DNA from: Atrichornis clamosus
Taxonomy: Eukaryota > Chordata > Aves > Passeriformes > Menuridae
Length of the DNA: 64,000 nt
Assembly (NCBI GenBank): GCA_013400975.1
Contig: WBMZ01011601.1
Coordinates: 1-64,000, forward strand
Reading direction: 5' to 3'
Shown here: positions 1-10,896 of the stretch, piece by piece
How positions within the stretch are numbered: position 1 is the stretch's first letter
Layout: each line of letters begins with the position of its first letter
The notes under the pieces: model-generated
Databases searched by the model: none
Told to the model about the DNA's origin: nothing
Seen by the model: only the letters and a program-made list of their open reading frames with translations
Position numbers and translations under genes: made by a program

Positions 1-480
1 GCGCGGGGCGCGGAGCGGAGCGCTGCAAGGGCAGGGGCGGCCCCTCCGCGCCCGACGAAGGCTGTGCCGTCCCCGCCTGCCGCTGCCGGGGTGCGGGGCA
101 CGGAGCTGGGAGTGCGAGGGCTGGGAATAATTTATTTCCCCCGGTGCCGGGGTGGGAGGGAGGGGAAGGTCCCTCCCCTCCTCCTCCGCCTCCTCCTCCG
201 CCGCCGCCCGCTCCTCCTGCTCCTCGCTCTGCGCGCCGGTGTGCGGTGCTGCCGCCGCGGACACTGGGGCTGCGAGCTGGGCTCTGCTGCCCGCCCTTTG
301 TCTGCCGCCGGGTCCCTGTCCCTGCCCCTGCCCTTGCGTCCACGCCCCAGCTTCTGCCCCTGGCTCTGCTCCCGAGTCCCAGCCCCTGCCACTGCCCTTG
401 CCTCTGTCTCTGTGCCTGCTCCTGTATCAGACCCTGCTCGCCATCCTGACATCTGAGCCCCTGACCCTGCTTCCTCCTTG
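1..480. promoter_or_regulatory. CpG island, truncated at the left window edge
   Basis: The first 360 bases contain about 40 CpG dinucleotides and are strongly GC-rich, whereas CpG is scarce in most of the window. A GC box (GGGGCGG, 34-40) and a perfect short hairpin (CCCCGG-TG-CCGGGG, 139-152) are present. An AT-rich interruption at 127-137 (AATAATTTATT) could act as a TATA-like element on either strand. Vertebrate CpG islands of this kind usually mark promoters and first exons. The island starts at base 1, so it probably continues to the left, and I cannot tell which strand is transcribed or what gene it serves. The reading frames across it are low-complexity Pro/Cys/Leu/Ser or Arg/Gly strings and are not credible proteins. 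Confidence 0.8.
172..234. repeat. CTC/CGC trinucleotide-like tract
   Basis: An imperfect run of CTC, CGC and CTG triplets inside the CpG island. One strand is almost wholly pyrimidine. Such tracts are common in 5' untranslated regions of CpG-island genes and are often variable in length. It would encode short Pro/Ser/Leu/Ala runs in the plus frames and Arg/Gly runs on minus; I treat these as by-products. Confidence 0.6.
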
Positions 481-770
481 TTCCCAAGTCCCTGTCTCTC
501 GGCCCCAATCAAATGTCTCTACTTCTATCCCTCTATCCATCCTTTTGTCTCACCCTTCCGTCCCTCTGCTCCATCCCATGTCCTTTTGCCCTGTCCATAT
601 CCTTGTCCCTCTGTCCCAGACCCTGTGCACCTGCCCCATTGCCTGTCCTTTTGCCCCACTCCTCTGCCCCAGTCCTTTGCTTCAGCCCCAACTCTTGCCC
701 CAACTCTTGCCCCAAATCTTGCCCCTCTGCTGCCCTTGTCCTAGCCACAGCCCTGCCTCTGCTGTAACTG
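296..770 (+). repeat. Degenerate pyrimidine-rich minisatellite (CCCTGY-type)
   Basis: Nearly 500 bases made of variants of short CCTG/CCCTGC/CCTTG words, with C and T on the plus strand throughout. The 5' part (about 300-460) has a rough six-base rhythm, giving a spurious Pro-Cys repeat on translation. The 3' part is looser. A cleaner unit of 12 bases (CCCCAACTCTTG-like) occurs three times at 686-721. Long open frames on both strands here are a product of the repeat, because one strand has few stop-forming words. It may lie in a transcribed leader or first intron downstream of the CpG island. Confidence 0.7.
686..721 (+). repeat. 12-bp tandem repeat, three copies
   Basis: Units at 686-697, 698-709 and 710-721. 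The first two are identical (CCCCAACTCTTG) and the third differs at one base (CCCCAAATCTTG). This is the most regular part of the surrounding pyrimidine-rich array. Confidence 0.85.
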
Positions 771-3700
771 CTCCCACTGTTGGGGAAAGGTGAAATTTTT
801 ACTTAAACCTTCTCTGCTGCCATCTTCAAAATGATAACACATGCACGCACATCCGCAGAAGTGGGTCCCCAGAGGCAGCTCTGGGGGGCCAGTGTGTGAC
901 TCCCTGGGGAGTACAGGTCCCTGGGAGAGGACCTCAGCTCCCCAAGAGTGTGTACCCAGGCCTTTCATCCCAGGAAGGGGTGCAAACCAAGTGGGGACAA
1001 CAAGGGGAATGAGAAGCTGAACACAAAACACTGGCAAGTCGAACAATTCATAAAAATATACATTTTTAACAATGCAGAGCTGATAAAGGGAACACAGCAT
1101 CAGGAGATGGGAGCAAATCTACCATGGCTTAAAGCATCCACCACGCTGCTACTGGATCTTGCCCAAAGCCCAGAGACAGCCGGGGTGAGTGGTAGTGACA
1201 TGATGTAATTGGAAAGGAGAGCCTACCTGCCAGCATTTTTGAAGTGCGAAACTGGCACGGTCCAGGGGCTCCCTCCTGGCTTGGTTTCAGTGCCAGAGGG
1301 AAAGGTTCTCTCCACGGAGGTGCAAGCCACATGGATGGCACCACGCAGCTGCCCTACGTCCGTGCAGGCTGCTTCTCTGGCCCACCTCCCACCCAGCTGA
1401 CGGAGAGCCCGTGCGCGGTGGCCCGGGGGACATCCTTGCCATCTGCCCAACCTGCCTTTTCCACTGGCTCTGCATTGAGCCTCAGTTCACTGCCACCAGG
1501 AAAACTTTGCTGCAGTTTCCTGTCTTACTGGGTTGTGCCTCACAAAAGATGGAGTGAGGTGATGTCCCTTATCAGCTTGGATGGAGAAATGCACTGCATT
1601 TTCTATAAAGACAAAAGGGACCAGTGGTTTGCCATGCAGGGGATGGAACGCTGTCCCATCACAGGCTTGTGGGTGTCCCTGGCCACTGCTGTGGAAAATG
1701 GGCTTGGCAGCTGCTGGTGAGGAGTTGGTCTGGCTCTGAAACTTCCTTTTAGGTGGTTTGTTTGGTTTTCAACTTTGGGTATTTGCTTGTTATTTTTTAA
1801 CATCTGTGCCTCCTCCATATATTTCAATGCTTGTAAAACTGACAGACTAATAATATCACTCCCTTGTGCCAAAATCTCACTCAGGCAAAAGCTGTGTGGG
1901 CTCACTGGTGAAACCACTGCCAACAGGATGTGTTCTCCATTGTGCATTCCTGCTTCCCTCCAGCAAGACCTTGCCAGCAAGACCAGGCCATGCCAGAGGG
2001 CCTTTGGCTGAGCAAACACACCATGGCTTGTACCTGCTCTGTCCTGCCGCCATGGAAAGTTGGCCACTCAGTTTGGAGGGAGGCTGCCAGACATTGCCAG
2101 CTCTCTTATAAGAAAAGAAAGTGGTAGGGAAAGGGGGTGATGGGGTCCCAGTGCTGTAGGGGGAGGGGATGCCATCCATCTCTGCCAGGATGCTACTGTA
2201 CCAGTTTTCAGCAATGCCTTCTCATTTTTTTTCTTCAAGAGATAATTCCCTAAATAATCTTGGGACCATGGGGATACCTAATCTGACAGCAGATTTCGTG
2301 GCTCAGACTAGTGCTCTCTGAAGTCACAGGGATTTGGATAGGGCCTGTGCTGATTAATTTCACAAATTTTTCTTTGTTTCCAGCTGCTTGGTATCCAGAG
2401 AAGCCAGGAGTGTTAGTGCAGTCAGCCCACCTCCTTCTTCTGGGAGACGTGTGTCACTTACCAACAAGGGGACAGTCACTGAAAGAAGGTGAAAAAGTTA
2501 CATCTCCACTTGGATGCCTTTTGTCTCTCCTTGGTCACCTCCATCCTCCATTTCTTTATGTTACATCTCTCTCTCCTTTCTCCTTTGTTTCTTACACTAT
2601 CACAGACCTCTAACCTCTTCTTCATAAGGCAGGATGGGGAAGTCCCACGGTCATGGCCTGCCATCTCATCCATGCTCTGTTGGTGAGGAATCCCACAGAG
2701 ACTCCAGACTGAGATTCAAGGACACAGGATTCAAAGGCACCATTTTGGACCTCAAACCCCATTTTCTGCACCTGCCAGAAATAATGTAATAGACATTCAG
2801 TCCAGACAAGACACCTGCCTTCTCAGACCCTACACACCTAGGCCAAAACGTGCCTCCCAAAACTCTTCCACACATTTCAGGCTCATCTTTGCATAGGAAA
2901 GTGGTGCTAGTGGTGCTCATCAGCAAAACCCAGGCTATTGCAGAACCACAAACCCCATGACTTTGCAATGTCCCTACAATAACAGGAAGACATTTGCTGA
3001 GACATTTGCGGGGAGCCAAGGTTGTGACCAAGCCCTGTGTATCAGAGGCAAGGAAGAAAAAGAAACTTCCAGACTCTGCCAGTCTTTACCTAAAGGAAAA
3101 TTTCTTCCTAGTTCCAGCTCCAGAATCATCTCTCTGATACAAGCATGATTTAAGCATAATTCACCCCAAACCTTACCTGATGTGAAAGATTTTGCTACAG
3201 CTCAGAGCACTGGCACACCCTGCTCAGCCCCTGCCCCTGAGCAGCCTCCAGCATGGCCAGGCATGGAGGGAGCCTCCCACCAGGCTGTTCCCACCATCTC
3301 ACAGGGAGTCAGCCATGTCCCAGTGGGTTTTTGCATTGGCTTCATATTCCCTCACTGCCCTGGGTAAATACGGAGCCTGGTCTTTGAAGATGAGGGGTTT
3401 ATGAAATGCCTTTGGCCAGAATTTCTCATTCAAACTATTCCCATTGACAGCAAGGCTAAGATATTACTATAAATAACATTAAAACAACTATTTAAGAAAA
3501 GAGGCTAAGACCAACTTGCCTGGAACAAAAAAAAAAAAAGCAAGAATCGTAATAGTCTCTATCTTCTCTCTTCTCTGATCCAAGATCTTCATGAAAGTTA
3601 CAACTATTCCCTGTTAAAGGCAGGATGTACCTAATGCTGCAGGATGGAGTTTACCATGAGCTTTCACCCCTCCTGCAGTATGTTTTTTAACACAGAAAGC

Positions 3701-5450
3701 AACGAGGAGTAAATTGAGATGAGAAATGAGTAAAGACTGTTGTCTGCAATGGAGAATGCAATAGGTGGAATGTAAATAATTACTTAGGAGGCACAGGCTT
3801 CTTTCAGGCATGGGTGGTGGTGGGAAATCACAGCACAGATGGACGTGGCTGCAGTCCATATTAATTTAAGCAAGTGATTATTCAGACAGTAGAGCTGCTC
3901 ACTTCATTCAGAGAGAGGACTCACACCCCAAAAGCAGAATTGAAAAGAACATTAGCAAGCAAGTAGCTGCTTTATTAACATGGCCACAGCAGATAATTTT
4001 GAAACGATCAGGCAGGCTGGGGCACTATTAAATAACATGGAGCAATAAGGAGCTTTGTCCAAGCTCCTTAGGGCTGGGTAAAGGCTTTCATGGAAGAATG
4101 TAGAAAAATGCTCTTGTCACTGTTGCCATGTGGAGAGCCCTGATGCACATCTTGCCCCCAGCTTTCAACAGCTTTCTATGGCAAAAATTAAGGAAACTGC
4201 CTAGACTTTCTACATAATCAGCTGCAAAAAAGCAAGAGCCATGGAGCACCAAATTACACGTATCATTTATTCATTGTGGTATAGCATGGAACATCTGAAA
4301 ACAGGACAGCAAGCTGGGCCACTTTTGTTTTTCTCATGCTAATGAAGCTATAAAATGGACTTCCCAAACTCCGATTTTCCCACCAAGTCTTTATTTTCTA
4401 CTCATCCATACGAGCCCTCAGTGTTTTGTTTATCTTTCCTTTTGACAATCAGATGTACACACAAAGCAGATCTGCCCTTTTTGCTTTCCTAAAGAATGAC
4501 ATACCAATGTCTGGAGGAGAATGATGTGATGGATGTGCAGAAGGAACAGCCTCTGCGGTGATATAAGGGAAGAATGTCCATGGTCACTTCACCCTTCAAA
4601 AAGCCCTGCTGTGTTAGCAGTGGCAGTGGCACCCCTGGGCCCAGCAGGCACTGCAGCTCACACACGTTCTTGTCAACCTGAGACACAAGGGATGAGTTTT
4701 ACTGTGCAGCAGCTGGTCTTCTGGAGATGGGCAATGCAAGGCTTTCAGCAAATACTTGCACTGAAACCACAAAACTGAACCAGACTGAGACAGGGCCAGT
4801 GTGCCATCCCATCCCTTCTTGTCCCAAACGCAGACTAGTTTAAAAATACAAATTGTTGAGGGGGACCTCTTCTGCCCACCACAGCAGGTGGGCCACCCAC
4901 CCATCGATGCACTTCTTCTGCAGGCTGGAAAGCCCTCCCTCAGTCATCCCAAGGTGTACAGGGTCTCTTCATAATCCCAGTCAAGGAAATAAATGGTGAG
5001 AATGAGTCTGACCTTGCTAAATTAGGATGAACCCTGTGTCTCTTGGGTCTATCAGTGAAGTTGAAGCTTCGGTGTCAGTAAAGTTCGGCTTCAGCAAAGT
5101 TGAGGCATCTGACCTGTGAATGCTGGATGGGAAAGTCAAAAGTAATTAATAGCTAACTGATCTCGCTTTTTCTTCCTAAACAAAGTCTTCTCTTCATGAA
5201 GTCTTCTTGTTTTCTTCTTCTATTTATGCAGGGACTTACCAGAGAAGCCTGGCACTCTGGAGTTGCCTTGGCCATGCCAAACAACCCTTTCGGATGAATC
5301 CCTTTTTTGTGCACAGGACTTGTCACAGTCAGATAATAAAGCGGTCTTGCCTTGCCAGTTACATGAACTTTGCTCTTAAGCAGAGCCCAAGTAATTTCTA
5401 AACAAAGGCCTAAATGTGAAATTATAGGCAACTTCCATGCCTATGTTATT
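771..5450. other. Non-coding stretch, mixed base content
   Basis: No gene recognised. GC content is moderate and CpG is sparse. Open frames of 60-158 codons occur on both strands (for example 1244-1720 + and 1603-2067 -), but they overlap each other, have no recognisable domain and no consistent splice context. A run of 13 A lies near 3527-3539. If the left-edge promoter fires rightward this is probably its first intron; otherwise it is upstream intergenic DNA. Confidence 0.6.
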
Positions 5451-6958
5451 ACGAGATTTTAATTTTTTCTAGGGTAGGAACAATAGCAGCTGTTTGGCTG
5501 CTCCATTTTCCAGTGGGCTGGTACAATGTGCATCGTCTGTAAACTGACATCTCATGATTTCATCTGGAAATAGAGTATTTAACTGTACACATTTTTCTTT
5601 CTCTTACTGCATTTCATTCAATTGGGTTTAACCTTGTATTTCTTTATTGCTTATTAACTTTATTGAGGTATGAATAAAAGAGAATATTAAAAGGCTTTTC
5701 TTTTCCAGAAAAGCATTTCTTTACAAATGCTGTTGATGCTATCAAATAGGTGAGCTTAAATTCTTAAATTTACTACTGATCTTGTAGCCATTAAAAAGAA
5801 TATAGGATTTAAAAATAACTCTATATTGGGGAACAAATATTTAAAACTTTCTATTGTCTGGCTTAATAATAACATTTAAGGGTGAATATTTTCAAAGAGT
5901 AGAAAGTTTTTATGCTTTAATATCTTATATATTTTATTTTTATGGGAGTGCTTTCAAGATGTTAGTCTCCCAGAAATTTAATTTATAAAAGTAGTTAGTG
6001 GGAAGGACTTTGAGATTAAAATTAATTTTTTTATCTATTATGAATAAAAATAAAAATTGCTGAAGACAAATACAAAACAGCCATTATGGTTCTTGCTTTA
6101 ATATGTTCCTAATTTGGATGATATTTCCTTTAATGTACTGTTTTGGGTGAAATACAGGCATAAGAATATACTTTTGCCTGTTTCTGATCCATGTGCTGCT
6201 GTGCCCTATTAGCACCACGTAAGGAACATCCCTAAGTTAATTCAAGACAATTCGACTTGGCTCTGATTATTTAAAATTCTAATGTTCAATCTTGTTTTGC
6301 AAATCTGATTTTCAATGTACATTAAATATACACATTTTACATAAAGAGGTATCTCCCAAGCATTCATGTCCACAACTACTCTGTCCTGCTATCCATTGGC
6401 TATTCTGGCTTTCCATGCAGAAATGATGGGTGTTCATCCATGTTACATCTGCATACTGAAGCTTCTAAGGCTTTCATTAACTTGCAAATATTTATCGTGG
6501 GTAGCCTTTATCTGAAGAATTTTTTAAATGTCAGTGGCCACAAAAGAAACTCTTAGTCCATTTTACTGCCTAATTTATCTCTCCCTTTCGCTATTTTAAC
6601 TTGAGTAACCCCAAGGACCCAAGGTACACAGGGTTAACAGGCCAGGACAGTTTTAACAGTTTACTTTGTGAAGAAAAGTGGGATGTAAATCCTGAGGAAG
6701 TCTATAGCAGATATTCCTTCAGCTTCACTTAATGATCACTAAACATTCAGACCCTCAGAAAATAATTCCTTCTCTTTCATTTAACAGTCACTAAACTTGC
6801 AGAGAGCTGGAAACACATTTTACTGCAGGTTTTGAGGTCTTTCCCTTATCATATTTAAAATTTATCTAAAACATACAATTTTTGTGACTGCATGTCAGTG
6901 GACCTGAGTGTGGACACACAAGATTCAACACTTTTATCTAGGACACACAACTGCAGCC
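5451..6958. other. AT-rich non-coding stretch
   Basis: A clearly AT-rich segment, with many A/T homopolymer runs and almost no CpG. No open frame, repeat family or RNA gene could be supported. Confidence 0.6.
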
Positions 6959-7274
6959 CGTGCGGCCGCAAGCATTTTGCAGGATATTTTTTTTTTGCCT
7001 ACTGTCTACCACAAAAGCTCTCCAGCTGCAGCTGCAAACACAGTCCCGAGCGAATGCTGAACAGTAGCTGCATCAAAGCTATTTAAAACACCCACGAATT
7101 CATGCAAACCCTGAGGATAAGTGGGAGCCCCACTGACGGGCTGGGGCATGCGGGAGGGTGGTGTCTCTGGGCAGAGACCAGGCTGCAGGATTCGTCCCAC
7201 TGCCCCCACACTCCCCGACCCGCAGCCCGGTGTGGGACGGACACAGGGGTGTCAAAGCCCGTAACTTATGTGAG
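6959..7274. promoter_or_regulatory. Short CpG-rich patch (candidate promoter or enhancer)
   Basis: Sixteen CpG dinucleotides in about 315 bp, directly after an AT-rich and CpG-poor segment. It includes an intact GCGGCCGC (6962-6969). Two abutting CAGCTG E-boxes form the palindrome CAGCTGCAGCTG (7023-7034), and a TATA-like CTATTTAAAA lies at 7079-7088. The combination resembles a small CpG-island promoter or a developmental enhancer. No recognisable exon accompanies it, so the function is inference. Confidence 0.45.
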
Positions 7275-7392
7275 ACGCGGTCACAGGGGCCACTGAATTC
7301 TCAGATTTGTTTTCCAGCCCATCAACATAGAGGTTAATGTGTTGCCCACCCTCAGTGATTGAGTTGCTGTATTTATACACTAAGCTAAATGT

Positions 7393-7430
7393 CTTTTTTT
7401 CCTTTTTTTTCCCCTTTTCTTTTTCTTTCT
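7393..7430 (+). repeat. Polypyrimidine tract
   Basis: Almost uninterrupted T/C on the plus strand (runs of T separated by CC and CCCC). This is low-complexity DNA; it could also serve as a branch/polypyrimidine region of an acceptor, but no exon follows that I can support. Confidence 0.6.
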
Positions 7431-7610
7431 GTGGTGAAAAAGGATCTTTTGGAGTGGGAGTGGGAGCCTGGCTCTGGCTTTTGACATGAACGGGCTCCCC
7501 ACAGCAGCCCAGCAGCAGAGGCTGACTGAGCACCAGGAGAGAGGCACACAGGGGGTGAAGGTAAGGGCATTCTGCACAGCCCTGTGGGATGGCTGGGGAG
7601 TGCAAAGTCA

Positions 7611-7657
7611 CCATGTGTGACCACGTGTGACCACGTGTGACCACGTGTGACCACGTG
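7611..7657 (+). repeat. 10-bp tandem repeat carrying phased CACGTG E-boxes
   Basis: Five consecutive 10-bp units of CCAYGTGTGA type, starting at 7611, 7621, 7631, 7641 and 7651; the last diverges at its end. The first unit holds CATGTG and the other four hold the palindromic E-box CACGTG at 7622-7627, 7632-7637, 7642-7647 and 7652-7657. The period is about one helical turn, so all sites face the same side of DNA. TGACC words, resembling nuclear-receptor half-sites, alternate with them at the same period. Two further CACGTG sites follow at 7700-7705 and 7809-7814. CACGTG is the known core for bHLH factors such as MYC/MAX, USF, CLOCK/BMAL1 and TFEB. That any of them binds here is inference. Confidence 0.9.
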
Positions 7658-7699
7658 CGTGTGTGCTCTCATGGACTGTGGTGGTCTGCAATGGCTTGG

Positions 7700-7705
7700 C
7701 ACGTG
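7700..7705. promoter_or_regulatory. Isolated CACGTG E-box
   Basis: A canonical palindromic E-box about 43 bp right of the tandem array. It is outside the 10-bp repeat, so the clustering is not only a repeat effect. Confidence 0.4.
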
Positions 7706-7808
7706 CAAGGTTCAGCTGGGCATCATCAGCAACAAGCCTGGCCCACGGAGGTGCACACTGGGCGAAAAGCCCCTCTGTCTGAGCTTCAGGAACCCTTAAA
7801 GCCAGACA

Positions 7809-7814
7809 CACGTG
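7809..7814. promoter_or_regulatory. Isolated CACGTG E-box
   Basis: A sixth CACGTG within about 200 bp of the array. Weak evidence alone; notable because this hexamer is rare in the rest of the window. Confidence 0.35.
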
Positions 7815-10683
7815 GGCCCAAGCCTGAAGATAACGACACATGGGTGTAATGATATGGGTGGCGTGAAACGGACGATGCAGTGGTGAAAAAATGGGAGCAG
7901 AAAATAAACAGTGGGTTACTTCTTTCTTCTTCCCAGCACTCTTCGTTTATTGAAAATATCTCATCAAAGCCTTGCACCTCCAGAATAGTCATACTACTTT
8001 ATTTTTCTCTGCTTGCAAACTGTAAAATTAGTTCTTTTTCAGAGCAAGTACTATCCAAGAAATACATCAGGACAATAGAACAGAGGGCCAGCATGCAGTG
8101 AACATGTGAATGCAGTAAGAAAGTTACGAATGGGATGTCCACTTCAGTTTTGAGCTACAAGATGACTTTTTCAACCAAAATAAGACAGGTTGAAAAATCA
8201 GACTCATAAGTTAGTTTAAAATAATCCTGATTCTTATTAAAAATAAGCACCAAAGTATTAAGATAAGGCAGAATATTATGGAATAAGCAGATATTTTTCA
8301 TTATTCCAAATCCTCCACAAGGAGTCTAAAATTCATCATTTATGAGTTAAATATTCCTCCCAGCTTCCTTTAAGAAGGTCACTGAGAAGCTGCTCAGAGT
8401 GATTGTCAATGAAAATATCTTGTATAATACAAAGTATAAATGAGACCGCAGCACTTTCATCCCCAAGAGGAATCATGGTTATACTGCTAAGGAGTGATGC
8501 ACTCACTGTGAGAAAACTACCAGGTTCCCATCCCTGCCCTGAGCTTCTCTTGGGGAAATCTGTTCCTCCATGTGTCAGGGTGATCAGTTTTAAGACGAGA
8601 CTGTATCAGCCGGCCCAGGACAGGCAGCGGGCTCAGGGTGTACTGGGTCCGACACTGAGTGCAGTGCTGCCAGGCTCCGCACACACTAACCATACGAAGT
8701 GGTCTGAGTGAAACAAGGAGTCTGCTTCGACAACTTTTAAGTGCAAAGGTGCTCCTGACATCATCCCAACTGGATCATAGGGCTCCACCAGGGATGCTGT
8801 GCTCCAGATCAGAGTTTTCTGACCAAGTTACAACCTCATTTTATGATGTCTTAAAAGATTTCCAGTGCCAGGAACTCTATTGTCTCTTCAAGGGAGAGTC
8901 ACGGCAGAGGCATCTCCCTGTGAAGGCACATCAGCTGTGAAGAGGTCTCATCTTATCCATCTCTTCAATAAGCTGAGCAGATCAACCTCTCTAAGAGTCA
9001 GTGAGCTCCCTGTTCAGTCTTCCCCACCTTGGTAAGCCCTCAAGAAGCACTTCTCAGAGAGCAGCATCCCCAGCAGATGTGGGTCCTCCCATTTCTTGTA
9101 TGACATGATGCACAACAGTGTGAAGAGACATCACACTCACAAAACCGAACAGGCTCTTGGAGAGCTGCCACGGAGGGGAGGGGATGAACCTGTGAAAGTG
9201 GTATCTTAAAATACACAGCTGGGTCATTCTGTGTTGACTCGTAACAGGTTTATAGGTTTCTGGTGGGTGTTTATAGAGTTAGAACAAATCCTAGGGTGTA
9301 CCTGTAAATCCCTGCTCATCTTTACATTTATTCTGTTTTGTCAAAGTTCATCTGAAGCCTCTCAGGGTGCCCCAACCCCACATAGAGGACTTTGGTAGCT
9401 CCAGTGCAGCCCCATTGCTCAACTTCACATATCTACATATGAACTTCTGCCAGTCAATAGCTCCATCTACAATGAAAATACATGATCAGCCTGAGTGCCT
9501 GTATGTCCCTACAGCCCCTGTCCTGCCCCTGGTGTGATTGTACTGTCACAGTGGCTGCCATGCCATGATTTCTCCCTGATACACTTTCCTTATTTAAAAG
9601 AAATGCTCCGGGGTTCGGAATTTTTATCTCCAAAGTCCTTTCTGAAAGGATGTGATGCAAGAGCACAGGACACCATCTTGTGACCCTAAAGAGGAGGCAG
9701 GTGATGTCTCCTAAGTGACCTGTGGAGACTTGGTAACTCACATATCCTCCCGCTCCTGCTCTCAGGCAGGGCTGGGGGCTCAGCATTGTCTCTGCCACTT
9801 TGTGGTCACAACAGGCTTTATCAGCTGTCACAGGGGGCTCAGAGCACTGCTCCTGGCAACACTATCTGGCTAATTTCTTGGTCTTTCTCTTGCTCCTCCT
9901 TCCAGTAAGATAAGAGGAGAGGGGTTATCTTTTTTAGCTGTACACACAGACTTAATTCCGCACGGCAGATCTGGAAATCCTGAGTTTCCAGGCATGGGTG
10001 CCACTCCCAAGCTGCTGCAGGTGCAGCTGCAGGAGCAGCCCTGTCCCAGAGCTGCTGGTGGGCTCTGCTCTGTGATCAGCTCTGTCTCTGCATTGTGCCA
10101 TCCTCCTCGCTCAGTGACCACCATGGCACCTAGTGCTGGGTGAGAGAGCAATGGCCATTGGCCTGGAGACTTCCAACAGGATTTTTTCTGCAAAAGAAGG
10201 TGCTGCAGAGGTACCACCACCACTGTGACCAAGTGTGAGGTGACCATGGCTTTGGTTTGCAGGAGGAGGGGAAAACTCATCTCAACCTGTGGCTGCCTTT
10301 GCCTTTGCCCTGTTACGGCTACATATCTGCAGCTCTGCCATGTCCCACCCAGGGAATGGCCCAGGGAAGCATTTCCTTGATGAGACCAGAGTGGCTGCAT
10401 CCACCTGCCAGCAGCCTGGCTTGAAATTAAAGGATGTCTGTCAAATATTTGAGAAGCCTTGAATAGAAGAACAGATAGAAATGCAAAGCATGATTTTTAA
10501 AAAAAGTTTTTATTTTTATTTTTCCCTTTGGCAAATGGCCTAGAAAAGTAACAAAAAAGAGACAGAAATGCCAGAAAGCAAACCACCTACTGTTGACTCC
10601 TGGAGATAAACCAGAACATTGTTCCAAGAAGCAGAATGCTGCTGTCAGTTCTCCTGGAAGTGAAGAGAGCATCGCCCAGTACT
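7815..10683. other. Non-coding stretch with long chance frames
   Basis: No gene recognised. The longest frame, 9870-10400 on the minus strand (176 codons), is Ser/Leu/Gly/Cys-rich and has no motif I know. A smaller group of six CpGs lies at about 8594-8698. The remainder holds no repeat family I could identify. Confidence 0.55.
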
Positions 10684-10896
10684 CGGGCGGGGGACGAGGG
10701 AGAGAGAGAGAAACGAGTAGTTCAGACAAACCTCTCAAAGGGGAGGCAAGGTAGTGCCTTTAAATGTGTTTGGCAGGGAGCAGAACAAAGCGCGTTGTCA
10801 CGTATTTAGACAAATCATCGCTGCGGGAAGTTAATGTGGCTTCAGAGACACTTGCGACATTTAGCGGGCTACAATAGTTTGTTGTGGATCATTACG
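10684..10896. promoter_or_regulatory. CpG-rich patch (candidate regulatory element)
   Basis: Twelve CpGs in about 210 bp, flanked by CpG-poor DNA. It opens with a purine-rich block (GGGCGGGGGACGAGGG followed by GA repeats, about 10685-10715) and continues with a unique-sequence part (10790-10896) containing AAGCGCG, TCACGTA and AATCATCGCTGCGG. No frame across it has recognisable protein content. CpG preserved outside a gene often marks an unmethylated regulatory element; that reading is inferred, not shown. Confidence 0.4.

Noticed and set aside
152..793. A 213-codon plus-strand frame across the CpG island and pyrimidine array
   Set aside because: Its peptide is Pro/Cys/Ser/Leu low complexity created by the C/T repeat; overlapping frames on both strands are equally open.
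1244..1720. A 158-codon plus-strand frame
   Set aside because: No motif, no acceptor/donor arrangement that fits, and a shadow minus frame nearby.
9870..10400. A 176-codon minus-strand frame
   Set aside because: No recognisable domain, odd composition (Ser/Cys/Gly-rich), no promoter or splice context; consistent with a stop-poor chance frame in GC-richer DNA.
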